Shown in pieces: positions 1 to 12,100 of a stretch of 64,000 nt of DNA; the first letter of the stretch is position 1; every line of letters begins with the position of its first letter. A program made the translations under genes and the position numbers. The stretch is taken from assembly GCA_932521035.1 (NCBI GenBank), contig OW051495.1, positions 558,001 to 622,000 of the forward strand, given 5' to 3'. Source of the stretch: Oscheius dolichura (lineage: Eukaryota; Nematoda; Chromadorea; Rhabditida; Rhabditidae). Under the pieces are notes generated by a model that saw nothing but the letters and a program-made list of their open reading frames with translations, made no database searches and was not told the origin of the DNA.

Positions 1-115
1 TGGGTTTCCAATAAATTTCATCCAATTCAATGCAGGGAGCCTGATAGAACTGGGATAATCGATGGGATAAGGTACTTTTCCCACTGCCGGAGACACCAAT
101 CACGTTTATTTTCAT
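1..115 (-). CDS. P-loop kinase of the FlaR / adenylate-kinase-like family, copy A (partial, runs off window)
   Basis: Only the first 38 codons are inside the window; the gene continues to the left. The peptide begins MKINVIGVSGSGKSTLSHRL and shows a complete Walker A loop (G-V-S-G-S-G-K-S at residues 7-14), followed by an ELD motif near residue 32 and a YW pair, as in small nucleotide-kinase-like proteins annotated in bacteria as 'DNA topology modulation protein FlaR' or 'adenylate kinase'. It aligns residue by residue with the complete copy at 13.0-14.1 kb (MKINVIG-x-x-GSGKSTLS-x-RL, PCI-x-LD). A TTTTAG lies just before the ATG, fitting a trans-splice or splice acceptor. The family is known to me from bacteria and fungi, not from animals; the substrate is unknown. 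Start chosen because it matches the other copy exactly. Confidence 0.7.
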   Translation of the reverse strand, partial: MKINVIGVSGSGKSTLSHRLSQFYQAPCIELDEIYWKP

Positions 116-164
116 AATTTTTCTAAAATACGATTTTTTGATAGAAGTAACTGGAAAAAGTGGG

Positions 165-246
165 AAAGATTGCGTCATAGTGAAAATGAAGCCGAATACG
201 TGGATAAGGGCGATAAGGGAGAGCAGGCAAGAGAGAGAACTTGAAA
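165..246 (-). promoter_or_regulatory. Upstream block conserved between the two kinase copies
   Basis: Read on the minus strand this stretch contains TTCTCTCTTGCCTGCTC-like sequence, then CCTTATCGCCC, then ACTATGACG before the ATG of kinase copy A. The same three blocks in the same order and spacing occur at about 12862-12930, upstream of copy B. Shared upstream sequence with less well-conserved sequence between the blocks suggests either a recent duplication that included the promoter or retained regulatory sites. Confidence 0.5.
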
Positions 247-362
247 CGGCCCGAATTTTACTCTATGCACTCAACAGTTTGATATGTATTGGACCAAATA
301 AAAGGCTGAAGTGAAAGATTTGAAAAAAAGAAATCGTCGTATATGATTCGACTTGATCCTGG

Positions 363-489
363 TAGTCCGATCCCTCTGCGCCCGTAAAGTGTCGGTAGGC
401 GAAAGCTATAAAGGCGCCACAGCTTTGTAACAGTTTTGAATAAAGGGGATCCTGCTGCCGAGACTTTACGGGTGCAGGGGATCGGGCTA
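363..489. mobile_element. MITE family 1, copy 1 (127 bp)
   Basis: Imperfect terminal inverted repeats of about 33 bp, with the core CCCGTAAAGTCTCGGCA, start with TAGTCCGATCC and end with the complementary GGATCGGGCTA. The inner part (CTATAAAGGCGCCACAGC, then TTTTGAATAAAG) is shared with the copies at 27886 and 49133. No protein is encoded. The TA at both ends fits a TA target-site duplication as in Tc1/mariner-derived MITEs, but the superfamily is not proven. Confidence 0.8.
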
Positions 490-813
490 GCAAAACCAAG
501 TTTATGGTTCTTTGGTACACTTTCGATCGGTTATTTTCCGTTCCAAAGGGGGCATAAAATACGAATGTCTCCGTTTTCTATGGTTACTTCCATTTATTGA
601 CACCTTTACCGATTGTTCAGCTATTTTGTAAAGAAAACTTATACGAGAGAAAGATTTTAGAGGTCCAGGACAAGTTCTTTCGTCCACCTTGAGAAGCTGG
701 TTTTCCCGAGAGCACTTCCTTCCCTCTCAAGGTCTAGGAGACATTCATTCTCTTTACAGTCTTTACGAGGCTGTTTGGAGGTCAGCTAAGCTCGATTTAT
801 GTAGTTTTTCAAA

Positions 814-1190
814 GGTTCGACCGCGACCTCTCCGACCGCGCGCCCGGCCTCTTAGCCATTAGGCCAAAAATTTTCGACAGGTCAAAACAGACGGACGGAC
901 ACCATAGCTCTTTAGATAAAAGCGACTAGAAACTTCGGCGCCCGTCCGGCCTTCGGGTGCTCGCAAAACGCTAAATTAGTTGAATTATGCAGCTTGGCGG
1001 CTTCGGGAGCTAAATAACGCATAAACGAAAAAAGCAAAAATTTTAAAGAAAGGGGATCGAACCCTTGACCTCTCGAACGTTACGATTGATAAAATCGATT
1101 ATTTAAAAAAGCAAAAATATTTTGCCCAGCAGCGGACTCGAACCCTCGACCTCTCGCATGACACGCCGGACGGACGGACGGACGGACGAT
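814..1190 (-). repeat. tRNA-like (SINE-type) fragments with CGGA microsatellite
   Basis: On the minus strand GGCCTAATGGCTAAGAGGCC (about 848-865) resembles a Pol III A box, with a GAGAGGTC-type box B region next to it at 814-835. Two further B-box halves follow at 1051-1080 and 1123-1165 (minus strand GAGAGGTCAAGGGTTCGATC and GAGAGGTCGAGGGTTCGAGT); both are preceded by the same A-rich segment, so they look like a tandem dimer. A CGGA tetranucleotide run lies at about 1168-1190. None folds into a convincing full tRNA, so these are read as tRNA-derived repeat pieces. Flanking DNA (490-813 and 1191-2237) shows no gene I can support. Confidence 0.45.
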
Positions 1191-2237
1191 ACAAACAAAC
1201 ACACATCCGGCGCACTCGCTACTTATTATAATTATAAAAGGAGGAAAGTTGACTCGGGAGACGATTTCTGTAGCTACAGCTTCTCGGAGCCTTTTCTGCT
1301 GATTTGAGCCTAATGGGAACCATGGAAGCCTTTTTTTGGGGGGAAATGAGCCCTGGCCGGGTTTTTAGAGTCTCAAATAGAACAGTGAAGGTGTGCGAAA
1401 GATGAACCAGATACCATTGTTTCTCTTCTACGCGCTATTCTAGGAAACCCCCATTCTTTCCCCTCTATTTTCTATAGACTTTCTGCCCAATGTCTTCTTT
1501 AAAACTTCTTGGCTAGATTCTATCCGTTTTCCCTTTATTTCCCCCATAAAATATGGCCCCATTTGGCCGTCTTTCCCTTTTGTAAAGCGGATGATATTAT
1601 ATCAACGAGAAAGCACATACGGTTAAATAGTGGTTGACGTTTCACTATCCACCCGGGCTATAGAGGAAAACGTAAAGGAGAAACCCGACCCGTTTCTCTT
1701 TTTTCAGCCATTGTCACTGTCGTTGGTGTGTCTGATCTTGCCCAGTTTCACTCTTCTACCCCGCCAAAACTACTGTTCCTCTGACTTGTAGTCCAGTTCA
1801 TTTCCTCTCTCTCTTTCTGTGTAGTCTGTTTCTAAATCAAATCACTTTGGTTTTTTTTCGAAAATGAGCGCTATTTCCCGAATATTCAAAAGTCTAGACG
1901 CCTTGTTTGCCGATTTGTTTGCCCGGTTGTAACATATAACTCTTTCCGCCGCCTTTTGAACTCCTTTTTTGAACTTTATGGCTTTTTAAAAAACCAATTT
2001 TCATGGCAGTAACGTACACCTCGTGGCACACGACAGCTGTAAAATTTTGCCTGTCGTGTCGGACCCCGACATGACACCGACAGAGCCACCATGAAATCCA
2101 ATTTTTACTTTGCGGTCTCTAACTTTAGGCGTCTCGATGGGCCAGATTGCCTTGTGATAAACACAAAACTTTCGAAAATTCGAGAAAGCGCGCCCATTTC
2201 TGAATATAATATTACAGAGAGTCATCAATAATTCATT

Positions 2238-3283
2238 ATGCCTGTGAAAGAAGAAGAAAAAATAAAAGATCCAATATATATATATAAAGAGCACGATATT
2301 CGTAAAGCTATCAATGGAAGACCTTTGGCTGATTTATACCATTATCTGCAGGAGGGTGATGAATTGAGCCAGTTTAAACTGACCATCACGCATCTAGTTC
2401 ATTACACTGAGAGCAACAGCGCTAGAGATATTGGTGCTTCTGATTCCTTCCTTTTCCAACCTACTGCTTGGAATGATAGTGGCGACCGCGAAATCTATCT
2501 GTCTTGGTGGTCGCTAATTCCACCCACAAACTGGAGTGAACTGCTTGGTATAGAAAATCACCCAAACTTCCACAAGAACTGGTCAAAAGACCCCAAAAAA
2601 ACTTGTAAATATAGCCAACATTGTGGAAAATCTCCAATATTCAATGGTGAAAGTTTGTATGGCCCAATAGGATTTGCTGTTTCTTGGAAAGACATTTTGG
2701 ATCAATATGCGATAAGCAGAAGAAAAGAGCTGACCCGTGCTGATCTACAATTAAAATGTTTTGGAACAATTATGTATACAAGAGAAGTTATGTATGCCAT
2801 TTTGGTATGTGTTAAAGGGTAAGTGTAGCCGACTTTCCCTAAAATATCCCGTTCAGCGACCAAATCAAGTACAACGAAACAGAGGAGTTTCCTTTGATAG
2901 AAAATGACGAGACACAAGCTTTTAAAGGAACAGTTACGGAAGAACATTTTACCTGGAAACTTTACAGCACAACCGCTGGTTATACTCCCCCATGCAAGCG
3001 CCCCTATCCAAAGACAACTTGGGATCACGTATCATTTGCATTTTATTTTCCTAATGAGGCTGATAGGTTGATCATACCACCAAACTTTTGCGAGATCAAA
3101 ACAAAAGTTGCAGTTGGCGTTTTTCCACAAAGTAGGAAGCAAGAGGAGAACAGGAGTTATCCTCAGAAGAACGCTAACGAAGAAATAGTAAAAAAATTAA
3201 AAGAAAAAATTAACTTGGAATTGGAAAAAACTAAATTGGATTTGGAAAAAGTTACTTCGGATTTGGAAAAAGTTAAACTTTGA
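2238..3283 (+). CDS. Orphan protein with HYT segment and C-terminal coiled coil (335 aa, 2 exons)
   Basis: Two exons, 2238-2818 and 2857-3283, join across a 38-nt intron with GTAAGT donor and TTCAG acceptor; phases agree and give 335 residues. No signal peptide or membrane segment is visible, so it is probably cytosolic or nuclear. Near residues 50-95 there is an ITHLVHYTESNSARDI segment followed by an EIYLSWWSL strand, a layout that recalls the H-Y-T start of ADP-ribosyltransferase-like (HYD1-type) domains; this is a weak resemblance only and no catalytic set can be assigned. The last 30 residues form perfect heptads (LEKTKLD, LEKVTSD, LEKVKL), a short coiled coil. I do not recognise the family. 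The 3' flank is AT-rich with no neighbour close enough for an operon. Confidence 0.7.
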
Positions 3284-4260
3284 AAAGAAATAGTTCTATA
3301 TGTAGGCTTACTTTTTCATCCGTAATGAACGTTTCTACGATAGTTGTCTTTTTCTAATCCTTCCACTTGATATTTACAACCTTTTAATTTGTCATTGATT
3401 TTAGCCTTACAATTTTAGCCTTGTTAGTAATAAACATTTTAATCATCAAATCATTCGTATATAGGGAATGCCTGCAAGCATCCAAATTTCAAGAAAGCAA
3501 CAATACGTAGAGGATCATTTTGATACCAAAGCGTAATGACAAATCAAGCGCTTCTCCACTGGAGATTCTCCAGAAGCTAACCAAAAAGCTTTTGAAATCA
3601 TTTTTAAGATGCCCAGGACATATTCTCAAACTCTTTGGAGGACGTTATCTGTTCCGCCAAGGTGCCCGTCGTAGGCGCCTTTCTTTCGCAGGTGAGACGG
3701 CATCGATGGAGTAGACTGGTCCAGCCTGTGTGAGAAGGAATTCCTGAAGAATCTCTACGCCGACATGTGCTCCGATGAGTGATCTAAACGGCTCCCGACG
3801 CGATTATTTACAATTTGCGATAAATAATGTTGACAGTAAAGAGGAAAAAACTATGAAAGCTAATTTGCCAGGATCATAGGAAACACATATCGAAAACAAA
3901 GTACGGTTCTGGAGAATTCACTGAGGATCATTTTGGTACCAAAACCAGCTCGAAAAGTGGCAAACATAAAAAGTTACGTAAAAAACGCGAACTCTCCGGA
4001 CAGCCTAGTAGATTCATACCCGTTGTTATCCAAAGTATTCTTGATTTGACCAGAGAATTTCTCCATTTGGCCAGAGAATGCTATTTTTCCTGCTGCCCTC
4101 TAAGATTTCCCTGTAGAAGAAATTGTGTGACAGCGGAAGTTCTTTACATAAGAAGAAAAAAACGCCTTATCTCCCATCGCTCCACGCAAATAAACTCCTA
4201 TCTTACAGGGTAACTCACCGCCGGTTGTCGGCATTTTACAGCTATTTTCCTTGGGTGAAT
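3284..4260. other. Intergenic region with decayed duplicated segment
   Basis: No gene is supported. The segment GAGGATCATTTTGATACCAA at about 3511 recurs with one change at about 3927, and short open stretches around 3520-3780 look like remnants rather than exons. No promoter element is obvious before the secreted-protein gene. Confidence 0.35.
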
Positions 4261-6830
4261 ATGCTCCGTCTCATTCTATTCCTTCTCATCAGTTTCTTTG
4301 CTCCAGGACTACAAAATGAAGAAGGTAAGGCCATTCTTTCGAAGTCCCAAAATCGTGTAATTTTTCAGTCAACACAGCTGTTGTGGATAAAGTAATCGAA
4401 TACTTCAATGCCATGGCTAAACCTTCTGACCATTACCTGGACAGATTGGAACTGATCCAGAAGACAATTCCTTCTTTTCTCAACCTAAGTGAAAACTTTG
4501 GAGAGATCCTCTTCGCGCCAGAATATTCAACAAACGTCAGTCTTTTCCCCCGTCCGGAGCCTTCTTTTTCCCTTTAGAGCGATATTCCCGATTATTTGAC
4601 TCGCGATATGATGGACGTCGAATCCACAACAAAATTATACAACTATTTCAAGGATCAATATGGTTTGAAGAAATTGACAGAGATACACAAAATGACGCCA
4701 TCCAGTTCATATGTGCTCGCTTTCGTCTTGTCGGGAAGTACAGAAGTCAAGTATTCTTTGGTTTTAGTAAGTTCTTTAGAATAAGAAATTCTGTCGACAC
4801 GTCCAAAAAAGAGGGAAAAATGGATCCTAACCAGAAGAAATTTGGGCCCATTTTCACCCAGTTCACCCAATGCTCGCCGGGTTTGATCATTTCGACTTTT
4901 TGTATTTTTTCCTAGCCTATCTGAATTAGAATTTTATGCTTAACAGGGTAGTATAGGTTACATTTCATAAAATTAAGAAATCACGGAGATATGACCGAAA
5001 ATCTTTTTTTTTCTTGTGTGCAAACGATTTTTTTTTTTCGATTTTTGGTCATATCACAGTGAATTCCTAATCTGATGGAATGTAATCTATATCATTTTGT
5101 TAAGTATAAAATTCTGAGTCAGATAGGCTAGGAAAAAATACGAATAGTCAAAACGATCAAGCCTGGAGAGCGTTTGATGAACTGGATGACCTTGAAAGTC
5201 TGCCGAAATTTGACTTTCTGAAAGAGAAAATGTTATAGAATGTTTCGATGATTCTGAGCGACTACTTTAAATATGGATTTATGGGATTTCTTGCTCCCAA
5301 TGTCTCGCCAGCCCACCTGACGGAATATATGAAAGACATCTACCGCTGGTGTAGAAATGAAACGGTTGGAATTGAGCCAATTGCAAAGGTTTTCCCTTTC
5401 CTTTTCTGTAAAAAATTTGTTTATTTCAGGAAATGAACAAATGGCTGGTTAAAAGTTGCTCTCGGAATTCTTCTCTTCTCTGGCAAAAGATTAACACTTT
5501 CCTGGGTACAGTACGAGACGATTACCACTGGTTCAATCCGGCAAACATATTCGACCGAAATACTCCGACTGCTCTGAGTACCGAGAAATTTTACAGAGAA
5601 TTTATAATTTTACAGGATTCAGAGCTCACATGTTGTCGTTTGACAATATTGATGAAGCTATTGAAATAGTTGAAAAGATGGAAAAGAAGCTGCTGAGTAA
5701 AGATTATTACAAGACCACCTTGGCAGAAATTAGTCTCCTTTTTGAGGAGGCTTTCAAGATTTCTACCAATGGAACGGCCTGCCTTCTGGATACGATCGCC
5801 TGGTACGATAGGAAAGAAATGGCTGCGTTTATGAACGATATACGTTTTGAAATGTCGAGAATGGTAAACGGGATTACGATAAGAAATCTTAAAGAAATCT
5901 TATCCAGCTGGCGAGTGCTTTGCTCTGCGCTGCTCCCAATCCCAAAAGTGAGAAAAAGACTTTGGAGACGATTGGAAGCCTCATCTCGGAGACGGTTCTC
6001 TTTCTCAAGGAATATATTCCCGAAAAGTTGGTGTGTTTTAAAAATTAACACAAAAAAATAACTAGAAACGGTTAAGAAATCAACAATTTATGTGGAAGAA
6101 AGAATAGCCAAGAGAATTCTTATGGAAAATAAAAGAAAGCACTGGTGGTTCGATGAATTTTATGTTCAGGATAAAGACAAACTCCTGGCACAGTGGAATT
6201 ACTCTTTATCCCATATAGGAAATGAAAAGTAAGATTTAAAATATTCTTTTAGATAAATGGGCGGATGATTACCGTATCCCCGAGACTTTTTAAAAGTTTT
6301 CTTTCAGCATTAGACGGCAATTCCTCGTCCGCCAGAAGGAATTCACAGATAAAGCCACTGAATTTGATTACACCTGTAGAAGCGGATGCATTAACTTCAG
6401 GATTTATGGAATTAATGCCATTATTACTCGTTATGTGGAAACCAATGAAACTGCCGTGGAGGAATTCACCAAACAGGCAAAGGCCTGCTACCGACGAATT
6501 TTACCTATTTTAACGTGAGAGAAACATTGAAAATTCTTGAATTTTTATTTTTGTAGGAGCAGCAATGAGAAGAGAAATACTTTACCGAAGATAATTGAAG
6601 AAATCGAGAGGCAGAACATTTCCTTGGTTGAAAGTCACATCGGCAGCACCGTCATAATTCGCCATCTTCAGACAGAATGGGAGCCGTGTAATTTCAAGAC
6701 ATCTCTTCTTTTTCCCAATAGAGGAGAGGACAAATTACCCGCGGTCATTTCTTATAAGACAAGGCATCGCGTTATCAAATGGTTATTGGATGATGATTAT
6801 GCTTGTACCGAGGTTTATTTCTTTATGTAG
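4261..6830 (+). CDS. Orphan secreted protein, 573 aa in ten exons
   Basis: Ten exons can be joined with every phase matching: 4261-4324, 4369-4535, 4578-4766, 5239-5388, 5430-5577, 5616-5863, 5908-6030, 6077-6228, 6308-6514, 6557-6830. The product starts with a clear signal peptide (MLRLILFLLISFFAPG) and has no other strong hydrophobic segment, so it is probably secreted. The body is helical, rich in charged and aromatic residues, with scattered Cys (for example CRSGC near residue 430) and several N-x-S/T sites. I do not recognise the family. Most introns are 38-79 nt; the third is 472 nt because a fold-back element sits in it. An in-frame TAG at 5236 is removed with this intron. The 3' end faces a minus-strand fragment at 7.1 kb. 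Confidence 0.75.
4879..5163. mobile_element. Fold-back (long-TIR) element inside an intron
   Basis: The left arm, from GGTTTGATCATTTCGAC through TTTTTTCCTAGCCTATCTGA to GATATGACC, is repeated in inverse orientation on the right, ending GTCAAAACGATCAAGCC. Arms are about 120 bp with scattered mismatches around a T-rich centre near 5030. It lies wholly in intron 3 of the secreted-protein gene and encodes nothing. Type: non-autonomous DNA transposon, family unknown. Confidence 0.75.
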
Positions 6831-7070
6831 TCATTTTGACAGAAAGATAACATAATTTAGTCCTTTTTTTGTGTTTTTCTGTTTTTCTCGACAGTTTTTC
6901 CCTTTCTTCAGGGGTCAGGAACTTCGCCCGCCACACTTCTCTGTCTTTTTATTTATTTATATTATTTTTAAAAGTTTTTTTAACATTTTTTATTGTCTTG
7001 GTACCATTTATTGTTGTTTATAAACGTTTAAAATAAAGAATAGGATGGAGCAATTGTTGGAGGAATCCGT

Positions 7071-7651
7071 TTAACAAACAGCAAGGCTTCGAGCATTTTC
7101 GTCATTATTTAGTCTGAATTTTTCAATAAAATAAATGGCATCATCGTAGATTTGTGGACGGAGTTGAGGATCAGAGTTGAGTTGATCCGTCTGCAGATTT
7201 GTGAAGTTTCTCGGGTACCATTTGATGGTCATGGGACTGGGAACGGGGTTCAGGTACCAGCTGTGGATATCGCCAATGTCTAAGCGCATCGGATCGATGG
7301 TTGGAGGCACTGAAATCCATTTTTCTCTAATTTTTCAGGTAGAAATTACCGAAATAAATGAATCCAACGTAAGCTTTCTCATCGTTAGAGAGTCCTGACT
7401 GCGGCTGGAAGTAGACGGTCTTCGTGCCCCAATCCTGGATCCTCGGGAGAGTACAACGGGCAATCGAGGGATTTATCATCACACAGGGAGCTGTCTAAAG
7501 CACAAACTTTATGTTTTTTTTCCTGTAAAAATTTACCTGGCGCTGCTCAATCATCAGAACGTAAGTTATTCCGTAGTTCAGGCAGAGACCATTGACATCG
7601 ACGGTTGTCTGACCCAGCATGGAGACAATGTTTGGGTAGATGAGGAGAGGA
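7071..7651 (-). pseudogene. Three-exon 3' fragment resembling extracellular NIDO/AMOP-type (SUSD2/mucin-4-like) proteins
   Basis: Three minus-strand exons are clear: about 7651-7535, 7498-7357 and 7310-7071, with short introns and a TAA at 7071-7073. Reading runs PLLIYPNIVSML...TTVDVNGLC, then CVMINPSIARCTLP, then a WYLNPVPSPMTIKWYPRNFT segment. The 'P..I....G.T.V.V.G.C' strand followed by 'C..P' and an 'I.W.P.NFT' strand is the pattern seen before AMOP domains in SUSD2/mucin-4-like proteins. The expected upstream domains and signal peptide are absent: no coherent exon is seen between 7652 and 8380, and the coding part stops soon after the motif. I read it as a truncated gene or pseudogene. 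A short live gene cannot be excluded. Confidence 0.4.
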
Positions 7652-8383
7652 ACTGAAAAAATGAACTTCAGGAACCATTCTGGTCTCAGATGGAAGAAAA
7701 AAATGAAAGGTAAAGAAGAACTAAAACTTTTCTGGATTACGATAAGTCTGTCACGGAAAAAAACAGCCAAAGTTTCCAAATTTTAGCAGAGGAGCGCGTT
7801 AACCGTGAATTTTCAAGAAGAAAAAATGGCCAGTAAGTTCGGCCAAAGGCTAAATTGAGACCTTTAACTGTCTTATTTGGATCGGTCCTAATTAGGTTGA
7901 AAAAAGCTAAATGCGACTATTGAAAAATTGATCATTTTCCTGTCGCCATTTAATAGTATATTTTAGTGTTTTATTTATGCTTTTGTTGTTGTTCCTTATA
8001 GTAAACAAGCTGGTAAAAATTATAAAATTAATTAGAAGGTGTAGTTTCTACAGAAAGTGTAACCTTTTTTTCATACAAAATTTGCAAACATCAAGCAATA
8101 TATACATTTTTTGCTAATTCGGATTGATTTGATTTTTTTACAGCGATATCTACATCAAAAACACTATGAAAAACAATAATAAAAACATGTGGATCGGTTC
8201 AGAGGGTCGAGATATCGATAAAGTTATTTTTAACATTGCAATATCTAACACAAATCGAGCTTTTTGTAAAAAACTGAAATTGCTATTCGATTCTCCATCA
8301 AATTTTAGCTACTGGGTGTCATTTTCAGCTCAAAATAATGCATAGTAGAGACGTACTGAAGCCTTTTGTAACAGGCGCACCCA
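7652..8383. other. AT-rich intergenic stretch without a supported gene
   Basis: No exon with splice signals and sustained coding quality is seen on either strand. Confidence 0.4.
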
Positions 8384-8737
8384 ATGACCAAAATTACTGA
8401 ACAAAAAGTGCCGCCGCCCTGGCGCGCGCCTTTGCGGTCCCTAGGTATGGCTATCTGTTTTCTTTATTTTCTGAGTCTTGTAATTTTCAGGATTACAGAC
8501 GCAGACCCCCGGCGGAGTTCCTTCTACTCCATCCCTCCTCCCTGGCTTTTCTTATTACTTTTTGGAGATTTGTTTTCTAAAATTACAATAAACATTTTGC
8601 TCTCAAGAAAAGACAACAATGTATCCAGACACGAAAAGAAACTCCTAATACTTCCCAGTGAAGGGGCCTGCTCGAATCATCTACCGTAATCCAGATGGAC
8701 GTTTCTTTTCTCGGTTTTTATTCCTCTTCAAATAGAA
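8384..8737 (+). CDS. Weak small-gene candidate (basic, Pro/Gly-rich peptide)
   Basis: An ATG at 8384 opens MTKITEQKVPPPWRAPLRSL, then a good 46-nt intron (8445-8490, GTATGG donor, TTTTCAG acceptor) leads in frame to LQTQTPGGVPSTPS. A separate stretch ending about 8737 reads KGPARIIYRNPDGRF. The TPGG...RIIY order recalls eIF4E-binding proteins (TPGGTxxxY), but the Y-x4-L-phi eIF4E-binding core is not present, and I could not find a clean exon join between the parts. An overlapping minus-strand reading (8681-8956) competes. Function not assigned. Confidence 0.25.
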
Positions 8738-9135
8738 GCGGAAATCATTTTTGTCTTCGTGGCTGCTGCCGAGAGCGAGGATGGTGGAGTCGGTTTCTAG
8801 TAACGTTTCCTGAATGTCTAAATGGTCGGGTAGGTGCTTAAGGACACTACCTGAAGAAGGTGAGCCTAAAAGACTATGCCCTATGCACTCTGGAACGAAT
8901 GACAGCTGCCCTTTGAGCAGAAAATAGCCAGTGGCTCCGCGGATCTTCAAAATCATCGTGAAACACAGCGGGGGAATTACTAGCTACTTGTTCGCCAAAG
9001 ATTAACCCCTAGCCAGCACGATGAAGTCGTGGGCGATGGGTAATGGGGGGAATAGGTACAGCAGGTGTTTCATTTCTCCTTTTTAATCATTCCCCTTCTC
9101 GATTCTAGCAATCTCTAGCCGTAATACATCCAACA

Positions 9136-12100
9136 ATGTTCATATTGCTCTTTATTTCTATTCTAAAAAGTGGTACAGCTCAATTTGGTGGTTACAATGG
9201 CGATGGGGGTGGTTTTGGAGGAGGAGGATCCGGTGGATGGGGCGATTACGGCTTTGGGAATGGGGGAACAGATCCTTGGGGACAGCCGTCGGATAACGAA
9301 AGAATTAGTGAGTTTTTTGGGTTTACTACATTTTTTCGGCAAGTAATAATTACATTTTCCCCGTTTTAACTAAATATAACCCCTGAAACATTTCCAGAAT
9401 GTTCCAATTCAACAATCCAGCTCAAAACAGACTGGACCCTTCCTCTTGGCCGCTATGAATTGGGTTCAACCTGCGTTTACAAGGTGTAAACTGTCCTCAC
9501 TGAGAGAAAAAGTTCCTCTACCTTTTTCAGATAAAAATCCCCTCTGACAGCTATGCAACAGCCGAAATATTACAAGGCGATCTACCGGAACAGTGGTATA
9601 AATTCGACAACGCGCTTGGTTACTCCTTCCTGTTAGTTCTATCCCTATTTTTAGATGGAAAATTCAAATTTTAGGAAACCAGAAAGCCAGGGGACTTTGG
9701 AAATCTCCCAGATTTATAGCCTCCCGCCACCGGAAGCTCAATTTTCCATGTTTAATCCGATAACGTTTAGCGCTTTTACGGATCAGGTAGCGCTGAGGAT
9801 TTTCAACGTTGCCAGGAGGAAATGTGAGTTCTTCTTTGGAATTTGATCATTTATCAAGGAAATATAAAATTTTTGGATTCAAATCAGCTTTATGAAGAAG
9901 TCAGGCCAGTTATTACAATTTATTTGCATCAGTTTCTTTGAGAAAGAAGTAATTTTGCGAGAATAAGGCGGTCTAGGGTTACTGTAACTGTTTATTCCTA
10001 AAAAAGGTCGTGAAAATGGGAAATATACTTGTTTTTGGCTCTAAAATCTTGGAAATGTGTTTTAAAAAAGGTAGACTAGTCTTTTTTCATATCTTCAATC
10101 AATTATAGTCCATTTCCAGTGGATATTCCTCGGAAAACCTCTCCGCTGCTGGACCAGGAAGCTTTCAAACCAGGTCCCGTAGCAGCGTAGAGACACGCCG
10201 CCAAATTTGAATCCGTGGAATATCCGCTAGAAGTGGATTATATAGGCTTTGGAAAGACCCTATAAGGAAGAAAAAAGTAAAAATCCATCATTCTTTAATC
10301 AAATTACCAAATTTTTTCCCATTTTTGGCTCTGGTTTCTAAGAAAACCTTCAAAAGTCGACTTTCCCTGATGGTAAGAGTCCTACAGGCCTTTGTAGCGG
10401 TTACAAAAACTCCCCGCGTTCCAGTCAACTTCGCCAAAATCCGAGACTACGACCTGAGCCAGAGCCCCCTACTTTCCCGCTTCAGTGATCTCTTCAAACA
10501 AGACGCTCCAATCCGCCTGAAGGCTAAAAATAAGGTCTGTTCCCTCCGTTTTCCAGCCAGGAAATTGAATAATTCCAGGTTTGGATCAGGACAATCTGTG
10601 ATTCTGGCTACCCAACATCAGAGCTATCAATTACCAATCCAGCGAAATATTGGAGCGCCATACCTCAGAATAATTTCGTCTTTCTGGAAAATGGAACCGG
10701 GAGGGTTCTAGTAGACACGTAGGAGAATCTATTCTCCAAAATCTAATTTTTTAGGCTCCATTCGATCTACTTCAATACAAAAGTCTATCAAAGTCCAATC
10801 GTTCTATACCCTGCCATGGTTCCAAATAATTCTCCATGTTCAATTCTAGCTATGGATCAGGAAAGTAAGCGGCTTTTTTGGGATAGAAAAAAGCTGGACC
10901 TGGAGAGAAAATGAAACTTTTTACGTTCCGATATGGCTACTAAAATTGGCCGAAATTTTCTGTTCACTTTTATGAGAGCCATTCTGTCAATGAAATTTAC
11001 TCCGGTTTCGAGTTTTTTGAGTACTACAGTATCTAATTGGCTAATTTGTAGCAAAAAATTGGAAAAAAAACGTATACAATTGGAGAAAAATAGCCAAAAA
11101 ATGACCCGAATGATCAGGACAACGTCTCCCTTATTTATACTTCCTATGAAGCCAAAAATTACAAAAAAAAAGACTGATTCCATTCCAGGAAGAGATGCTT
11201 TCGACGAGTTGTGGTTCTTCTATCCAGGAGTCGGTAATCTGGCTGCTTCTCCGTATCTGGAAGAATCGAAGAAATATGAGAGACGAATAGCATTGGAAGC
11301 TGTCAATAAACCATCAGCTGTGGTCATAATTAGCCGGGAAATTGAGGATACAGTCGGCAAAAGGAATTATTTCGCCTCATGGCTTCTCCCTTTAATCATA
11401 CCGGTAAATTATTGAAGTTTCCCGGGCTTTGGCAGCTTGAAATTGTTCAGGATTCTTCGAAATTGACGGTATTTGACGGCTTCCGGGATTCAAGGAATGG
11501 CTCTCAAATAATTGCCGAGTTTATGTAAGATGGTCGAAACAATTCAAATTTTATAAAATTTCAGGGGAGCAATAGAAACCCCTCAATATTTTGGCGGCTT
11601 TGCCAGGACTTTTATACTGGATCAGGGAAAGCTGGACCTGGTTTTTAGTGATTTCTGGAAAATGGACCAGATTCCTCTGGAAGGGGTTGAACTATCTGTC
11701 GGAGAAGGAAAAAGAATGGGATCTGGAGATGAATGGGGGCAGGTTATTAGGACTGAAGGTAGGAAATAATTGATAGTCACGGTTTTATTAGCCGCAAAAT
11801 AGTCATATTTTCTTATAAAATCAAGACGAAACCCAAAAAAATAGATTTCTTTTGCTTTTTTTGGAGTTCATTGAATTTTAGCATTTTATTCTCATTTATT
11901 CCAGCCAGTTTATCCAAAATTGCTAAATCCCATTCTTTCTTCCATTCCAGACAGAGAACAGCCGCTAAACTTCGAGCTAACACTCAATGGAACCTCCAAA
12001 TTCACTCCAGCTGCCCTTCTAGTCCCTCCGAAAGATTCTTGGGAGATTATTCCCGATATACCGTAACCACAGCCACTGATTTATCCAAATCTACCACTTT

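Noticed and set aside
5236-5238. In-frame TAG in the secreted-protein gene
   Set aside because: It is the last three bases of intron 3 (acceptor GTTATAG); the exon after it continues in phase, so no pseudogene call is needed.
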